Positions 1-6,293 of a stretch of 10,266 nt of DNA are shown here, piece after piece. The stretch spans positions 1 to 10,266 of the forward strand of contig JBOGGN010000458.1 of the NCBI GenBank assembly GCA_050744165.1, given 5' to 3'. Within the stretch, counting starts at the first letter, position 1. Every line of letters starts with the position of its first letter. This DNA is from JBOGGN01 sp050744165 (GTDB lineage Bacteria; Actinomycetota; Acidimicrobiia; Acidimicrobiales; Palsa-688). Under the pieces are notes generated by a model. That model made no database searches. It saw only the letters and a list, made by a program, of their open reading frames with translations, and was not told the DNA's origin. Made by a program: the position numbers and the translations under genes.

Positions 1-1046
1 CCGCGGGCGGCGATGTCGGTGGCGACAAGCACCCGGACGCCGCCATCGGCGAACGCGGCCAGGTTGCGTTGCCGAACCGATTGGGACAGGTTGGAGTGCA
101 GTTCGGCGGCGGGGATTCCTTGGGTGGTCAGGTTGCGGGCGAGCTTTTGGGCGCCGTACTTGGTGCGGGTGAACAGCAGGCTGCGGCTCGCCCCCGACGC
201 CAGTTCGGCGACGACGGCGGCCTTGTCGCCGGACTTGACGGTGAACAGGTGATGGTCCAACTCGGCCGGTGAGGCGCCGGCCGGGTCGACACTGTGGGTC
301 GCGGGTTGCCGGAGGTAACGGTTGGCCAAGCCGCTGATGGCGTCGTCCAGGGTGGCGGAGAAAAGAAGCCGCTGGCCGCCGGCAGGGGTCTGGTCGAGCA
401 GGCGGCGCACGGCGGGAAGGAACCCGAGATCCGCCAGGTGGTCAGCCTCGTCCAGCACGGTGACGCGGACCCGCTCCAGCCCGCAGCGGCCCTGGCCAAT
501 CAGGTCCTCCAGCCGACCAGGGGTGGCGACGAGGATGTCGGCCCCGCGGCGCAGCGCGCCCACCTGTGGGCCTTGCGAGACACCGCCGTGGATGGTCGCG
601 CAGCGCAGCCCGACGGACTGGGCCAGCGGCGTGACGGTGCGGGAGACCTGGGCGGCCAGCTCACGAGTGGGGACGAGGATCAGCGCGCCCGGCTGGCCGG
701 GGCTGCGCCGATAGTCGCGGCCACAGAGCGTGGCCACGACGGGGACGGCGAACGCGATGGTCTTCCCGCTGCCTGTCTGCGCTCGGCCAAGCACGTCGCG
801 CCCGGCGAGGGCATCGGGAAGGGCGGCAGTCTGGATGGCGAAGGGCGCGGTTACGCCCAAGACGCGCAATGCCGCTACGAGCGGCGACGGCACGCCGAGC
901 GCTTCGAATGGGCCCGGCGGTGTGTCTGTGGCGACCGGAGCCAACTGTTCGGCTGCGATCCCGGTCAATGCCGGCGCCGGTGTCGGTCGCAATCGGCGGT
1001 TGGGCCGCGGGCGTGGGCGGGCGCCCGTATGAAAAGTGGGGGGCAC
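1..1046 (-). CDS. DEAD-box ATP-dependent RNA helicase (C-terminus cut off by window edge)
   Basis: An ATP-dependent RNA-unwinding enzyme of superfamily 2. Reading leftward, I see a basic, proline-rich N-terminal tail (residues 1-45), a Q-motif region (F47 to Q72), Walker A AQTGSGKT at 89-96, PTRELA, the DEAD box at 199-202 (VLDEAD), SAT at 230-232, and motif V (VATDIAARG) ending at the window edge. Motif VI (HRxGRTGR) and the C-terminal tail lie outside. The GTG at 1046-1044 is chosen because AGAGGA sits 5 bases upstream; an in-frame ATG at 1061-1059 would add five residues but would place that ribosome site inside the gene. About 348 codons are visible, consistent with a 450-550 residue protein. 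The family acts in ribosome assembly, RNA decay or cold adaptation; which one cannot be told here. The family call is firm, the exact orthologue is not. Confidence 0.95.
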   Translation of the reverse strand, partial: MPPTFHTGARPRPRPNRRLRPTPAPALTGIAAEQLAPVATDTPPGPFEALGVPSPLVAALRVLGVTAPFAIQTAALPDALAGRDVLGRAQTGSGKTIAFAVPVVATLCGRDYRRSPGQPGALILVPTRELAAQVSRTVTPLAQSVGLRCATIHGGVSQGPQVGALRRGADILVATPGRLEDLIGQGRCGLERVRVTVLDEADHLADLGFLPAVRRLLDQTPAGGQRLLFSATLDDAISGLANRYLRQPATHSVDPAGASPAELDHHLFTVKSGDKAAVVAELASGASRSLLFTRTKYGAQKLARNLTTQGIPAAELHSNLSQSVRQRNLAAFADGGVRVLVATDIAAR

Positions 1047-1234
1047 TGGATTCCTCTCCATTGTCGTGAGGCCGTGGATGCTGCGGCTGCACGCTCATCG
1101 AGCAGGAACCGGGGGTCGCCGAGGCGCCCGTACACTTCAGGCCGCGCCGCACCCGGGTCGGGCGAGGCACTTACCCCATGGTAGCGGGTCGGGCACCGGA
1201 CCCCACCCCAGGCGCCCGTCCGCCGGTGGGAGCG

Positions 1235-1756
1235 TCAGAACCTGAAACGTGTCAAGCCGCCGGGTTCTGCGCCCAATGTCACCGTCGCCGAGCGTGGTTC
1301 GATGCGATACACCCTCCAGGGGGGCGGTCCCTGCGACGGTGCGTTGAACGGCGCAGTAATGCCCGATCCGCTCGCATCCGGCTCGACCGGCCAACCACCG
1401 TCCGCCCACGCCTTGGCAACGCGCTCTATGGCGCCCGGGTCGGTGACCCGCGCGGCGTCACCCTCAATGACCACGTCCGCGTCGCGGATCGAGAGGGAGA
1501 GCGAGCAACGCGAATCGCGCTCGACGTTGCGGCCCTTGCGAGTACCGCCCGTCTGGAACCAGTAGGTGCCATCCACCCAGACGGCACCTACCGCAGTCAC
1601 ATGCGGGGAGCCGTCTTCGTTGATCGTCGCCAGCCACGTCGTGCGAGTGTTGTGGGCGTCTGGAGCAGGCGCCGACCCAGCGGCGAGCTTTTCGACGATG
1701 GCGTCCCAGCTCACTGGTGGCAGCCCGTCCGCGGCACCCAAATTGATGATCTTCAT
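1235..1756 (-). CDS. Pyridoxamine 5'-phosphate oxidase-like / F420- or FMN-binding split-barrel protein
   Basis: A 173-residue protein with the split beta-barrel pattern of the PNPOx/FDOR superfamily. The strand TTWLATINEDGSPHVTAVGAVW, followed by the GTYWFQTGGTRKGRNVERDSRCSLSL segment, is the typical cofactor-binding part: the barrel strand that reads substrate and the Lys/Arg residues that hold the flavin or F420 phosphate. The C-terminal WRVYRIEPRSA is the usual last strand. Members reduce or oxidise small molecules with FMN or coenzyme F420, or simply bind them; the substrate cannot be predicted. The ATG at 1756-1754 is chosen because AAAGGGA lies about 7 bases upstream (minus-strand reading); the longer open frame upstream has no family resemblance. 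It stands alone, divergent from the DUF427 gene and upstream of the helicase with a 188-base gap. F420 use is an inference from the likely actinobacterial host. Confidence 0.85.
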   Translation of the reverse strand: MKIINLGAADGLPPVSWDAIVEKLAAGSAPAPDAHNTRTTWLATINEDGSPHVTAVGAVWVDGTYWFQTGGTRKGRNVERDSRCSLSLSIRDADVVIEGDAARVTDPGAIERVAKAWADGGWPVEPDASGSGITAPFNAPSQGPPPWRVYRIEPRSATVTLGAEPGGLTRFRF

Positions 1757-2046
1757 GGCGGATCCCTTTCTTCGGCCGCCGGCGGCATGCGACGGCGAGT
1801 CCTCGTTCAGACGTGCTCGGGCCGGCAAAGTCATCGGGCGAGGTCGAAGTTCTGGCCGGCTCCCGTGATGATGACCACCACGAAAGGTGGCACCGGTTGC
1901 TGGCGTGCTGTGCGTATTTTCCAGTCGAAGGATTAGCGAGCTACGAAGCGGCATCCGGCTTTGTGCCGCCGCGTGCTGGAGACCTGCTACTGATCCATGA
2001 CCGGGGCAGGCGGCTGCGCCAAACCGCCTTGACCTGGAGGGACGAC

Positions 2047-2076
2047 ATGCGTTTGCTTCCAGCCGCTGTGGGGTAG
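2047..2076 (+). CDS. Possible 9-codon leader peptide with strong ribosome site
   Basis: ATG at 2047 is preceded by GGAGGGA with a 4-base spacer, one of the best ribosome sites in the window, yet the frame ends after nine codons (MRLLPAAVG, TAG at 2074-2076). The hydrophobic micro-ORF at 2086 is in the same frame only three sense codons further on. It may be a leader peptide, or the front half of a membrane peptide broken by one amber codon. Tentative. Confidence 0.25.
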   Translation: MRLLPAAVG

Positions 2077-2085
2077 CCATTTGGC

Positions 2086-2157
2086 GTGTATATCGGTGGC
2101 GGTACCATCCTCCTCATCATCATCATCGTGATCATCGTCTTGCTCGTCCGCAGATAG
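2086..2157 (+). CDS. Possible 23-residue single-span membrane micro-protein
   Basis: GTG start with product MYIGGGTILLIIIIVIIVLL followed by VRR and a TAG stop. It has the shape of a one-span membrane peptide: a short glycine-containing head, about 16 consecutive aliphatic residues, then a positively charged tail that would stay in the cytoplasm. No good ribosome site sits right before the GTG (GTGGGG is about 12 bases away), and the frame is closed upstream by TAG 2074-2076. Expression could come by coupling to the 9-codon frame at 2047. I do not recognise a named family. The aliphatic run is partly produced by a short CAT/ATC repeat, so chance is a real alternative. Confidence 0.35.
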   Translation: MYIGGGTILLIIIIVIIVLLVRR

Positions 2158-2246
2158 CCCGGGAACGGTCTTAGCGGTGCCCCGTTCCCTCTTGGCCATC
2201 GGTCAAAGGTGGAGGCGGGCGCCATCCATCTGGTAGGTGTGGGGGC

Positions 2247-2594
2247 ATGGCAAGCGGACACACGGTCACGGTCACCCCCTCGGCCTCCCATGTCGAGATC
2301 AGCGTCGACGGCACCACGGTCGCCACGTCGGAGCGGCCTCTCCTCCTTCAGGAGACGGGGCTGCCGACCCGGTACTACCTGCCTCGCGAGGATGTCCGCA
2401 TGGACCTCTTCCAGGGCACCAACTTCCACACGACGTGCCCGTTCAAGGGCGAAGCTTCGTACTGGACGCTGGTCCTCGACGGCGAGCAGTTCGATGGGAT
2501 CGCGTGGAGTTACGAGCATCCCACCCCGGGCGTCGCGGCCATCGAAGGGCATTTGTGCTTCTATCCCGAGCGGGTCGAGATGAAGATCGGCTAG
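2247..2594 (+). CDS. DUF427 domain-containing protein
   Basis: A 115-residue protein covering a single DUF427 domain. The recognisable pattern is VEISVDGTTVATSERPLLLQETGLPTRYYLPREDVRMDLF, then the TTCPFKGEASYW segment (the usual xxTxCPYKGxAxYW signature of the family), and a C-terminal GHLCFYPERVEMKIG. The fold is a small beta-barrel; no biochemical role is established for the family. ATG at 2247 follows a purine-rich GGTGTGGGGGC. It stands alone, convergent with the toxin module on the other strand. Length matches single-domain members. The family call is firm; function is unknown. Confidence 0.92.
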   Translation: MASGHTVTVTPSASHVEISVDGTTVATSERPLLLQETGLPTRYYLPREDVRMDLFQGTNFHTTCPFKGEASYWTLVLDGEQFDGIAWSYEHPTPGVAAIEGHLCFYPERVEMKIG

Positions 2595-2929
2595 AGGTCA
2601 CCTCCCACCTGCGTGTGTGCAATCAGGGAAGGCATTTCAGGATGGCGCGGGCCGCCGGGACGGCGGCGGTGGCTGGCCTTGGCCGCCATCCCGGGCCGGG
2701 CGGGCTTCCGGGCGCCGGCCGTGGCATCGAGTTCTGCCGGCCACCAGTCACGGCGCGTGCCCTGCCGCCGGGTCCGGCCCAGGTGCCGCGCCTCTAGCTC
2801 TGGGGACCTGATCGATGCCCGATCCGGACCCGCCCGAGACGCCACGCTGCGCCGCGTGCCCGGTTTCCTCCTGCCTCGCCAGCACGCCTCCAACCGTCGA
2901 AATTGCGAAGTGGGAGGGCCATGGCGCCG
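2595..2929. other. Convergent intergenic stretch
   Basis: About 335 bases between the 3' ends of the DUF427 gene (plus) and the mazF toxin gene (minus). The overlapping open frames are rich in Arg, Pro and Ala with no recognisable domain, so I do not call a gene. Apart from the GC-rich hairpin at 2651-2667, I see nothing functional. Confidence 0.5.
2651..2667 (+). terminator. GC-rich hairpin after the DUF427 gene, possible terminator
   Basis: Perfect 7-base arms GCCGCCG (2651-2657) and CGGCGGC (2661-2667) with loop GGA, 57 bases past the DUF427 stop. No T-run follows, so it would be a tract-less terminator of the sort proposed in actinobacteria. In GC-rich DNA such stems also arise by chance. 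Confidence 0.3.
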
Positions 2930-3235
2930 TCAGGGGCAGCCGAGCGCGCCGGCGAGCACCCGGCAGGCTTGCTCCATTCTTTCGACGGACAATCTGGTCA
3001 GTCGGCGCCGGAACTGCGATCGTCGCAGGGTTTGCAGGGTGTCGAAGTTGGCGACACAGCGCTCCGGCATCCCGTCGTCCTGATCCAGAGGCAGCTCGCT
3101 CGTCAGGCCCCTGATCGTGCGGGTGCAGGGCGCGACGACGACCGCGCCGATGCGATCTGCGACGGGATCGCGGGTCATGACGAGCACCGGTCGGTCCCCC
3201 CCTGCCGTCGACGCCCACCAGATCTCGCCTCTCAC
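2930..3235 (-). CDS. mazF: MazF-family endoribonuclease toxin
   Basis: A 101-residue toxin of the MazF/PemK type, expected to cleave mRNA when its antitoxin is degraded. The N-terminus GEIWWA, the strand GGDRPVLVMTRDPVAD, the core VVVAPCTRTIRG, and the TSELPL-DDGMPERCVANFDTLQTLRR block are the usual family pattern; the basic GDRP segment and the following T/S strand shape the active site. The GTG start at 3235-3233 overlaps the antitoxin stop in a 4-base GTGA, a sign of translational coupling; a second GTG one codon earlier is possible. The length is normal and nothing appears broken, so the toxin should be functional. Cleavage specificity cannot be read from sequence. The upstream antitoxin is a ribbon-helix-helix protein rather than the AbrB-type MazE of E. 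coli. Confidence 0.93.
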   Translation of the reverse strand: MRGEIWWASTAGGDRPVLVMTRDPVADRIGAVVVAPCTRTIRGLTSELPLDQDDGMPERCVANFDTLQTLRRSQFRRRLTRLSVERMEQACRVLAGALGCP

Positions 3236-3468
3236 CACTGCGGTACCGCGCTCCACCCGTCTTCCTGGTCGACAAGAGCCAGCTCGGCGTCGGTCAAGGG
3301 GATCCGCTCGTAGATCGACGCGTCTCGTTCCGCTGCCAGCCAGGCGACATAGTGCTCGACGGCTCGGCGCACGGCATCCGAACGCGACGCGTGCGGAGTC
3401 GGCACGAGCCGGTCGAGCTGATCCACCAACGCGGAGGGGAGCCGGACCGCGATCTGCGTGCTCGTCAT
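3232..3468 (-). CDS. Ribbon-helix-helix antitoxin of the MazF module
   Basis: A 78-residue antitoxin. Residues 3-45 (TSTQIAVRLPSALVDQLDRL, then HASRSDAVRRAVEHYV) form the ribbon-helix-helix DNA-binding fold, which dimerises to bind its own promoter; SRSDAVRRAVE is the typical second helix. The C-terminal half (TDAELALVDQEDGWSAVPQW) is acidic and aromatic, as expected for the flexible tail that occupies the MazF active site. ATG at 3468 lies only 6 bases from a TATACT hexamer, implying a leaderless mRNA and explaining the lack of a ribosome site. It overlaps the toxin gene by four bases. Both ends of the protein fit small actinobacterial MazE-like antitoxins. The partner assignment rests on gene order. 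Confidence 0.9.
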   Translation of the reverse strand: MTSTQIAVRLPSALVDQLDRLVPTPHASRSDAVRRAVEHYVAWLAAERDASIYERIPLTDAELALVDQEDGWSAVPQW

Positions 3469-3474
3469 GCGTAC

Positions 3475-3480
3475 AGTATA
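3475..3480 (-). promoter_or_regulatory. -10 element of the left toxin-antitoxin operon (leaderless)
   Basis: TATACT on the minus strand, six bases before the antitoxin ATG. Transcription would start about at the A of the ATG, so the mRNA would be leaderless. The hexamer sits inside GTATAC, a palindrome, next to GTAC, which could be an operator half for the ribbon-helix-helix antitoxin. No good -35 box is seen. Confidence 0.5.
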
Positions 3481-3565
3481 CCAAGTTGTCGGACACCCAC
3501 CGACTCGGCAGACGGCCAGAGAGGAAGCACAAATATCGGCCAGAGTCACCTGCGGGTTCTTGCCT

Positions 3566-3621
3566 TCCAGCGCGGCCAAGCACCTCCAGCGCGGCCACGA
3601 ACAAGCCCGGACTTGGCCGCG
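3566..3621. repeat. 13-base direct repeat with an inverted partner
   Basis: TCCAGCGCGGCCA occurs at 3566-3578 and again at 3585-3597 (19-base period). An inverted copy, CTTGGCCGCG at 3612-3621, is the exact reverse complement of CGCGGCCAAG at 3571-3580. The cluster lies in the 250-base gap between the antitoxin gene (minus) and the methyltransferase gene (plus), where promoters for both should be. It may be a regulator binding array or chance in GC-rich sequence. Confidence 0.4.
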
Positions 3622-3718
3622 TCGGCGTTTGTCGTGGCTCCACGGATGCGGCGCCACCAGGACCTCGTCATGATGTACCGGAGCCGCCGGTGACGTGGCT
3701 CGGAAAAGGGAGCTGGTG

Positions 3719-4594
3719 ATGGCGTTCGAGGACCTGATGGCCACCGTCAGCCGTTGGCTCGTCGCCACCGAGGCGCTTGCCGCCCTGGGCGCTGAGCTCT
3801 CCCTGGTGCGGGACGGGGGTGCCGCCCCCCCGGAGCTGGCCGCCGCCCTGCGCGCCGTGTCCACCGCGGCCGGCCTGCCCGAGGTTGGCGGCCTGTCGCC
3901 GCCGCGGCGGGACATGGTCATCGGGGTGATCCGGATGGCCGTCCGCCAGGCGGCCGACCTGCTCGACGAACCGGGTCGGCCACCGGGCTGGGCGTTCACC
4001 GACGGCGAAATCCTCCAGGGCTGGGGGGGCGGGTCGACGATGGTGCCGGCCATGCTGGCGTCTGCGCCCGAGCTCGGTGACGTCCATGCGTTCCTCGACG
4101 TCGGCACCGGGGTCGGGCTGCTCGCCATCGCGGCGGCGGGCGTGTGGCCCGAGGCATCCATTGTCGGCATCGACATCTGGGAACCCTCCTTGCGCCGCGC
4201 CGCGGACAACGTCGCGGGCGCCGGGATGGGCCAGCGGATCACGCTGCGCAACCAGAACGTCGCCGACGTCGACGAGACCGGCGCCTACGACTGCGCCTGG
4301 TTCCCGACATTCTTCGTCACCGAGGCGGTATTCGACGTCGCCCTGCCCCGGCTGTACCGAGCGCTGCGCCCGGGTGGCTGGCTGGTGCTGGGCGGGATGT
4401 CAGCGCCGGCCGACCCGCTCGCCGGGTCCACCGTGGCGCTGCGGACGCTTCGCAATGGGGGCGCCCTCTTCGACGCCACGCACCTCACGGGCTCACTCGA
4501 ACGCACCGGCTGCACCGCCATCCGCACGTTGCCCCGACGGGGGCCGGCACCGCTCGTGTACGTGATCGGTCAGCGTCCGGCGCAGCAGGCCTAG
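3719..4594 (+). CDS. Class I SAM-dependent methyltransferase
   Basis: A 291-residue protein. Residues 1-95 are helical and Ala/Leu-rich and look like the N-terminal helper or dimer domain found in many small-molecule O-methyltransferases. The Rossmann domain follows, with motif I FLDVGTGVGLLAIAAAG from residue 125, the acidic end of strand 2 GIDIW around D152 that binds the SAM ribose, and a post-motif RPGGWLVLGG near residue 220. Instead of a DPPY/NPPF motif it carries DCAWFPTFFV, which argues against DNA N-methylation and for a small-molecule substrate. ATG at 3719 is preferred because AAGGGAG lies 6 bases upstream; a GTG at 3695 would add eight residues. The DUF899 gene follows after 80 bases on the same strand, so the two may be co-transcribed. 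Substrate unknown. Confidence 0.9.
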   Translation: MAFEDLMATVSRWLVATEALAALGAELSLVRDGGAAPPELAAALRAVSTAAGLPEVGGLSPPRRDMVIGVIRMAVRQAADLLDEPGRPPGWAFTDGEILQGWGGGSTMVPAMLASAPELGDVHAFLDVGTGVGLLAIAAAGVWPEASIVGIDIWEPSLRRAADNVAGAGMGQRITLRNQNVADVDETGAYDCAWFPTFFVTEAVFDVALPRLYRALRPGGWLVLGGMSAPADPLAGSTVALRTLRNGGALFDATHLTGSLERTGCTAIRTLPRRGPAPLVYVIGQRPAQQA

Positions 4595-4674
4595 AGCAGT
4601 CGCGACGAGTTTGCCGCCGCCGCGGAGTCGTACCGGTGTTGAGAACGTGACGTCCAACCCATGGAGGAGAGCCC

Positions 4675-5367
4675 ATGCAGACACCACCGATCGTCTCGTC
4701 CGAGGACTGGCACGCCGAGCGCCAGAAGCTCCTGGTGCAGGAGAAGGAGGTCACCCGGGCCCGCGACGCCCTGGCCGCCGCCCGCCGACGCATGCCGTGG
4801 ATGCGGGTCGACAAGGAGTACCGGTTCGAGGGCCCTCGTGGGCCGGTCAGTCTGGCGGGGCTGTTCGACGGCCGGCGCCAGTTGATCGTCTACCGCGCCT
4901 TCTATGCCCCCGACATCACCACCTTCGCCGAGGGCGGCTCGTACCCCGAGCGGGCCTGCGTCGGCTGTTCCTTCCTCGCCGACCAGGTGGCCCACCCGGC
5001 CCACCTGAACGCCCGGGACACGACGCTGGTCTTCGTCTCCCGCGCCCCCCAGGCCGACATCGAGGCCCTGAAGAAGCGCCACGGGTGGGAGCACATCCCC
5101 TGGTTCACGCTGACCGACGACTTCGATAAGGACTTCGACGTCGACGAGTGGCATGGAACCAACGCTTTCATCCGTCACGGTGAGGGGATCTTCCGCACCT
5201 ACTGGACCGACAGCCGGGGCGACGAGCAGATGGGCGGCACCTGGAACTACCTCGATATCACCGCCCTCGGACGCCAGGAGGCAGGGGAGGACTCGCCGGA
5301 GGGCTACCCGCAAACACCGCCGTACCGCTGGTGGAACTACCACGACGCCTACGCCACGGCGACCTGA
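4675..5367 (+). CDS. DUF899 family thioredoxin-like protein
   Basis: A 230-residue DUF899 protein. The N-terminus (SSEDWHAERQKLLVQEKEVTRARD, then RRRMPWMRV) is the typical helix and strand that open this family. A thioredoxin-like core follows with LIVYRAFYAPD and a C95-x-x-C98 pair (ERACVGCSF), which resembles the redox site of thioredoxins. Further family blocks are RAPQADIEALKKRHGWEHIPWFT, the HGTNAFIRHGEGIFRTYWT strand, and the closing PYRWWNYHDAY. The exact reaction of the family is not established; a thiol oxidoreductase or peroxidase-like role is an inference from the CxxC. ATG at 4675 has GGAGGAG 6-7 bases upstream. It follows the methyltransferase gene by 80 bases. Length and termini fit the family, with no sign of damage. 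Confidence 0.92.
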   Translation: MQTPPIVSSEDWHAERQKLLVQEKEVTRARDALAAARRRMPWMRVDKEYRFEGPRGPVSLAGLFDGRRQLIVYRAFYAPDITTFAEGGSYPERACVGCSFLADQVAHPAHLNARDTTLVFVSRAPQADIEALKKRHGWEHIPWFTLTDDFDKDFDVDEWHGTNAFIRHGEGIFRTYWTDSRGDEQMGGTWNYLDITALGRQEAGEDSPEGYPQTPPYRWWNYHDAYATAT

Positions 5368-5456
5368 CAACGGCGGGCGTTGCCACCAAGGGGTGGGGAA
5401 AAAATGCCTCCGCACGCCGGCCCCCCCCGCCTAGACGGGTGGCCCGACGATGCCCC

Positions 5457-5485
5457 TTGCCATTCCCCACGGACAGTCCTACTTT
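5457..5485 (+). promoter_or_regulatory. Possible sigma70-like promoter of the KaiC operon
   Basis: TTGCCA (5457-5462) and TACTTT (5480-5485) are separated by exactly 17 bases, about 120 bases before the first gene of the operon. The -35 is a 5/6 match to TTGACA, while the -10 is weak (3/6). It lies in one of the less GC-rich parts of the gap. No sigmaB-type motif was seen. Confidence 0.3.
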
Positions 5486-5606
5486 CAACTTCAATCCAAG
5501 CTCTGTCGAGGTTCCGTAGAGGCGATGTGGAAGGTGGTCACTCATTGTCGCCGCGAGACCAGGGGCGGACACAAGGACCAGCCTGGCGGAGGCGGAGCCG
5601 GAGCCC

Positions 5607-6293
5607 GTGGCTGTGAGTGAAGCGGCTGGCCAAGTGCCCGAGCCCACCGGCGCGAGGCCGGTCTACTCGATCGGAGCGGCGGCCAGGATGCTCGGTGTCG
5701 ACGCCTCGTCGCTTCGTGCCTGGGAGGAGCGGTACAGCATTGTTGTCCCGGCTCGCAGCAGCGGGGGTCAACGTCTCTACTCAAGGGACGACCTGGAGCG
5801 AATCCGGTTTGTCCTCGCCGCCATGGCTCAGGGTTCGAGCGCGGCCGACGCCCACCGCCTCTTGGCCGAATCGATTCCTTCGGTGCGGCAGTCCCCTTCG
5901 GAGTCGGGTCCGACAGTCCTTATCCTCCTGGCAGAGCGAGACCCCTACGCCGCCCACCTGGTCGAGTACTTCCTTCGCACAGAGGGCTACGACGTGGCTC
6001 TTGCCGGTGACCAGCTGGACGCAGCCCGCCTCGCTCAGCAACGCAAGCCGGCGCTCTGCGTCGTCGAGCTGATGATCCAGGGGGGCGGCCTGGCGCTATG
6101 CCGACAGCTGTCAGCATCGGGCGACGCGCCGGTGCTGGCCCTCTCGGTCCTCGACCTGTCCGACGCGGCCCTGGCGGCGGGAGCAAGCGGGTTCCTGCGC
6201 AAGCCGATCGACCCCCTTGAACTCGTCTCGACGGTGCGCGACCTGCTCGGGCAGAGCGCGCTGACCCGCCGGTCACGGCCCGTAGGCGTTTGA
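5607..6293 (+). CDS. MerR-type DNA-binding protein fused to a Glu-substituted receiver (pseudo-receiver) domain
   Basis: A 228-residue two-domain regulator. Residues 19-90 are a MerR-type winged helix: YSIGAAARMLGVDASSLRAW, then EERY and SGGQRLYSRDDLERI. Residues 102-218 are a CheY-like receiver: the acidic pocket E110/D112, the helix AAHLVEYFLRTEGY, and the conserved switch residues S180 and K199 (FLRKPID) are present. The phospho-acceptor position in strand 3, normally Asp, is E154 (CVVELMIQGG). Glu is a known phospho-Asp mimic, so the domain may be locked active or work as a protein-binding platform. GTG at 5607 is the most upstream start; a GTG at 5613 is equally plausible, with GGAG 9 bases upstream. 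It overlaps the KaiC-like gene by one base (TGATG), so the two are translationally coupled. No cofactor-binding C-terminus of classical MerR proteins is present. Confidence 0.9.
   Translation: MAVSEAAGQVPEPTGARPVYSIGAAARMLGVDASSLRAWEERYSIVVPARSSGGQRLYSRDDLERIRFVLAAMAQGSSAADAHRLLAESIPSVRQSPSESGPTVLILLAERDPYAAHLVEYFLRTEGYDVALAGDQLDAARLAQQRKPALCVVELMIQGGGLALCRQLSASGDAPVLALSVLDLSDAALAAGASGFLRKPIDPLELVSTVRDLLGQSALTRRSRPVGV

Larger units (their letters stand above)
1757..2246. other. Intergenic stretch between divergent genes, with a possible micro-ORF
   Basis: Divergent intergenic space of about 490 bases between the split-barrel gene (minus) and the DUF427 gene (plus). Long open frames run through it on both strands, but they show no family resemblance and no consistent codon bias, so I do not call them. 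It holds a small stem (CCACC 1875-1879 with GGTGG 1886-1890), a well-placed ribosome site before a 9-codon frame at 2047, and a CAT/ATC-rich run near 2113-2140 that lies in the hydrophobic micro-ORF described separately. Promoters for both flanking genes should be here, but I see no convincing -35/-10 pair. Confidence 0.5.

Noticed and set aside
1987..2199. A 70-residue, Asp-rich minus-strand frame.
   Set aside because: Its acidic run is just the reverse reading of the CAT/ATC-rich stretch; it has no ribosome site or family pattern.
2591..2893. A 100-residue minus-strand frame after the left mazF gene.
   Set aside because: Arg/Pro/Ala-rich, without domain pattern or ribosome site, typical of chance frames in GC-rich DNA.
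5369..5384. A small stem CAACG-GCGGG-CGTTG right after the DUF899 stop as a terminator.
   Set aside because: Only five pairs and no T-run; too weak to list as a feature.
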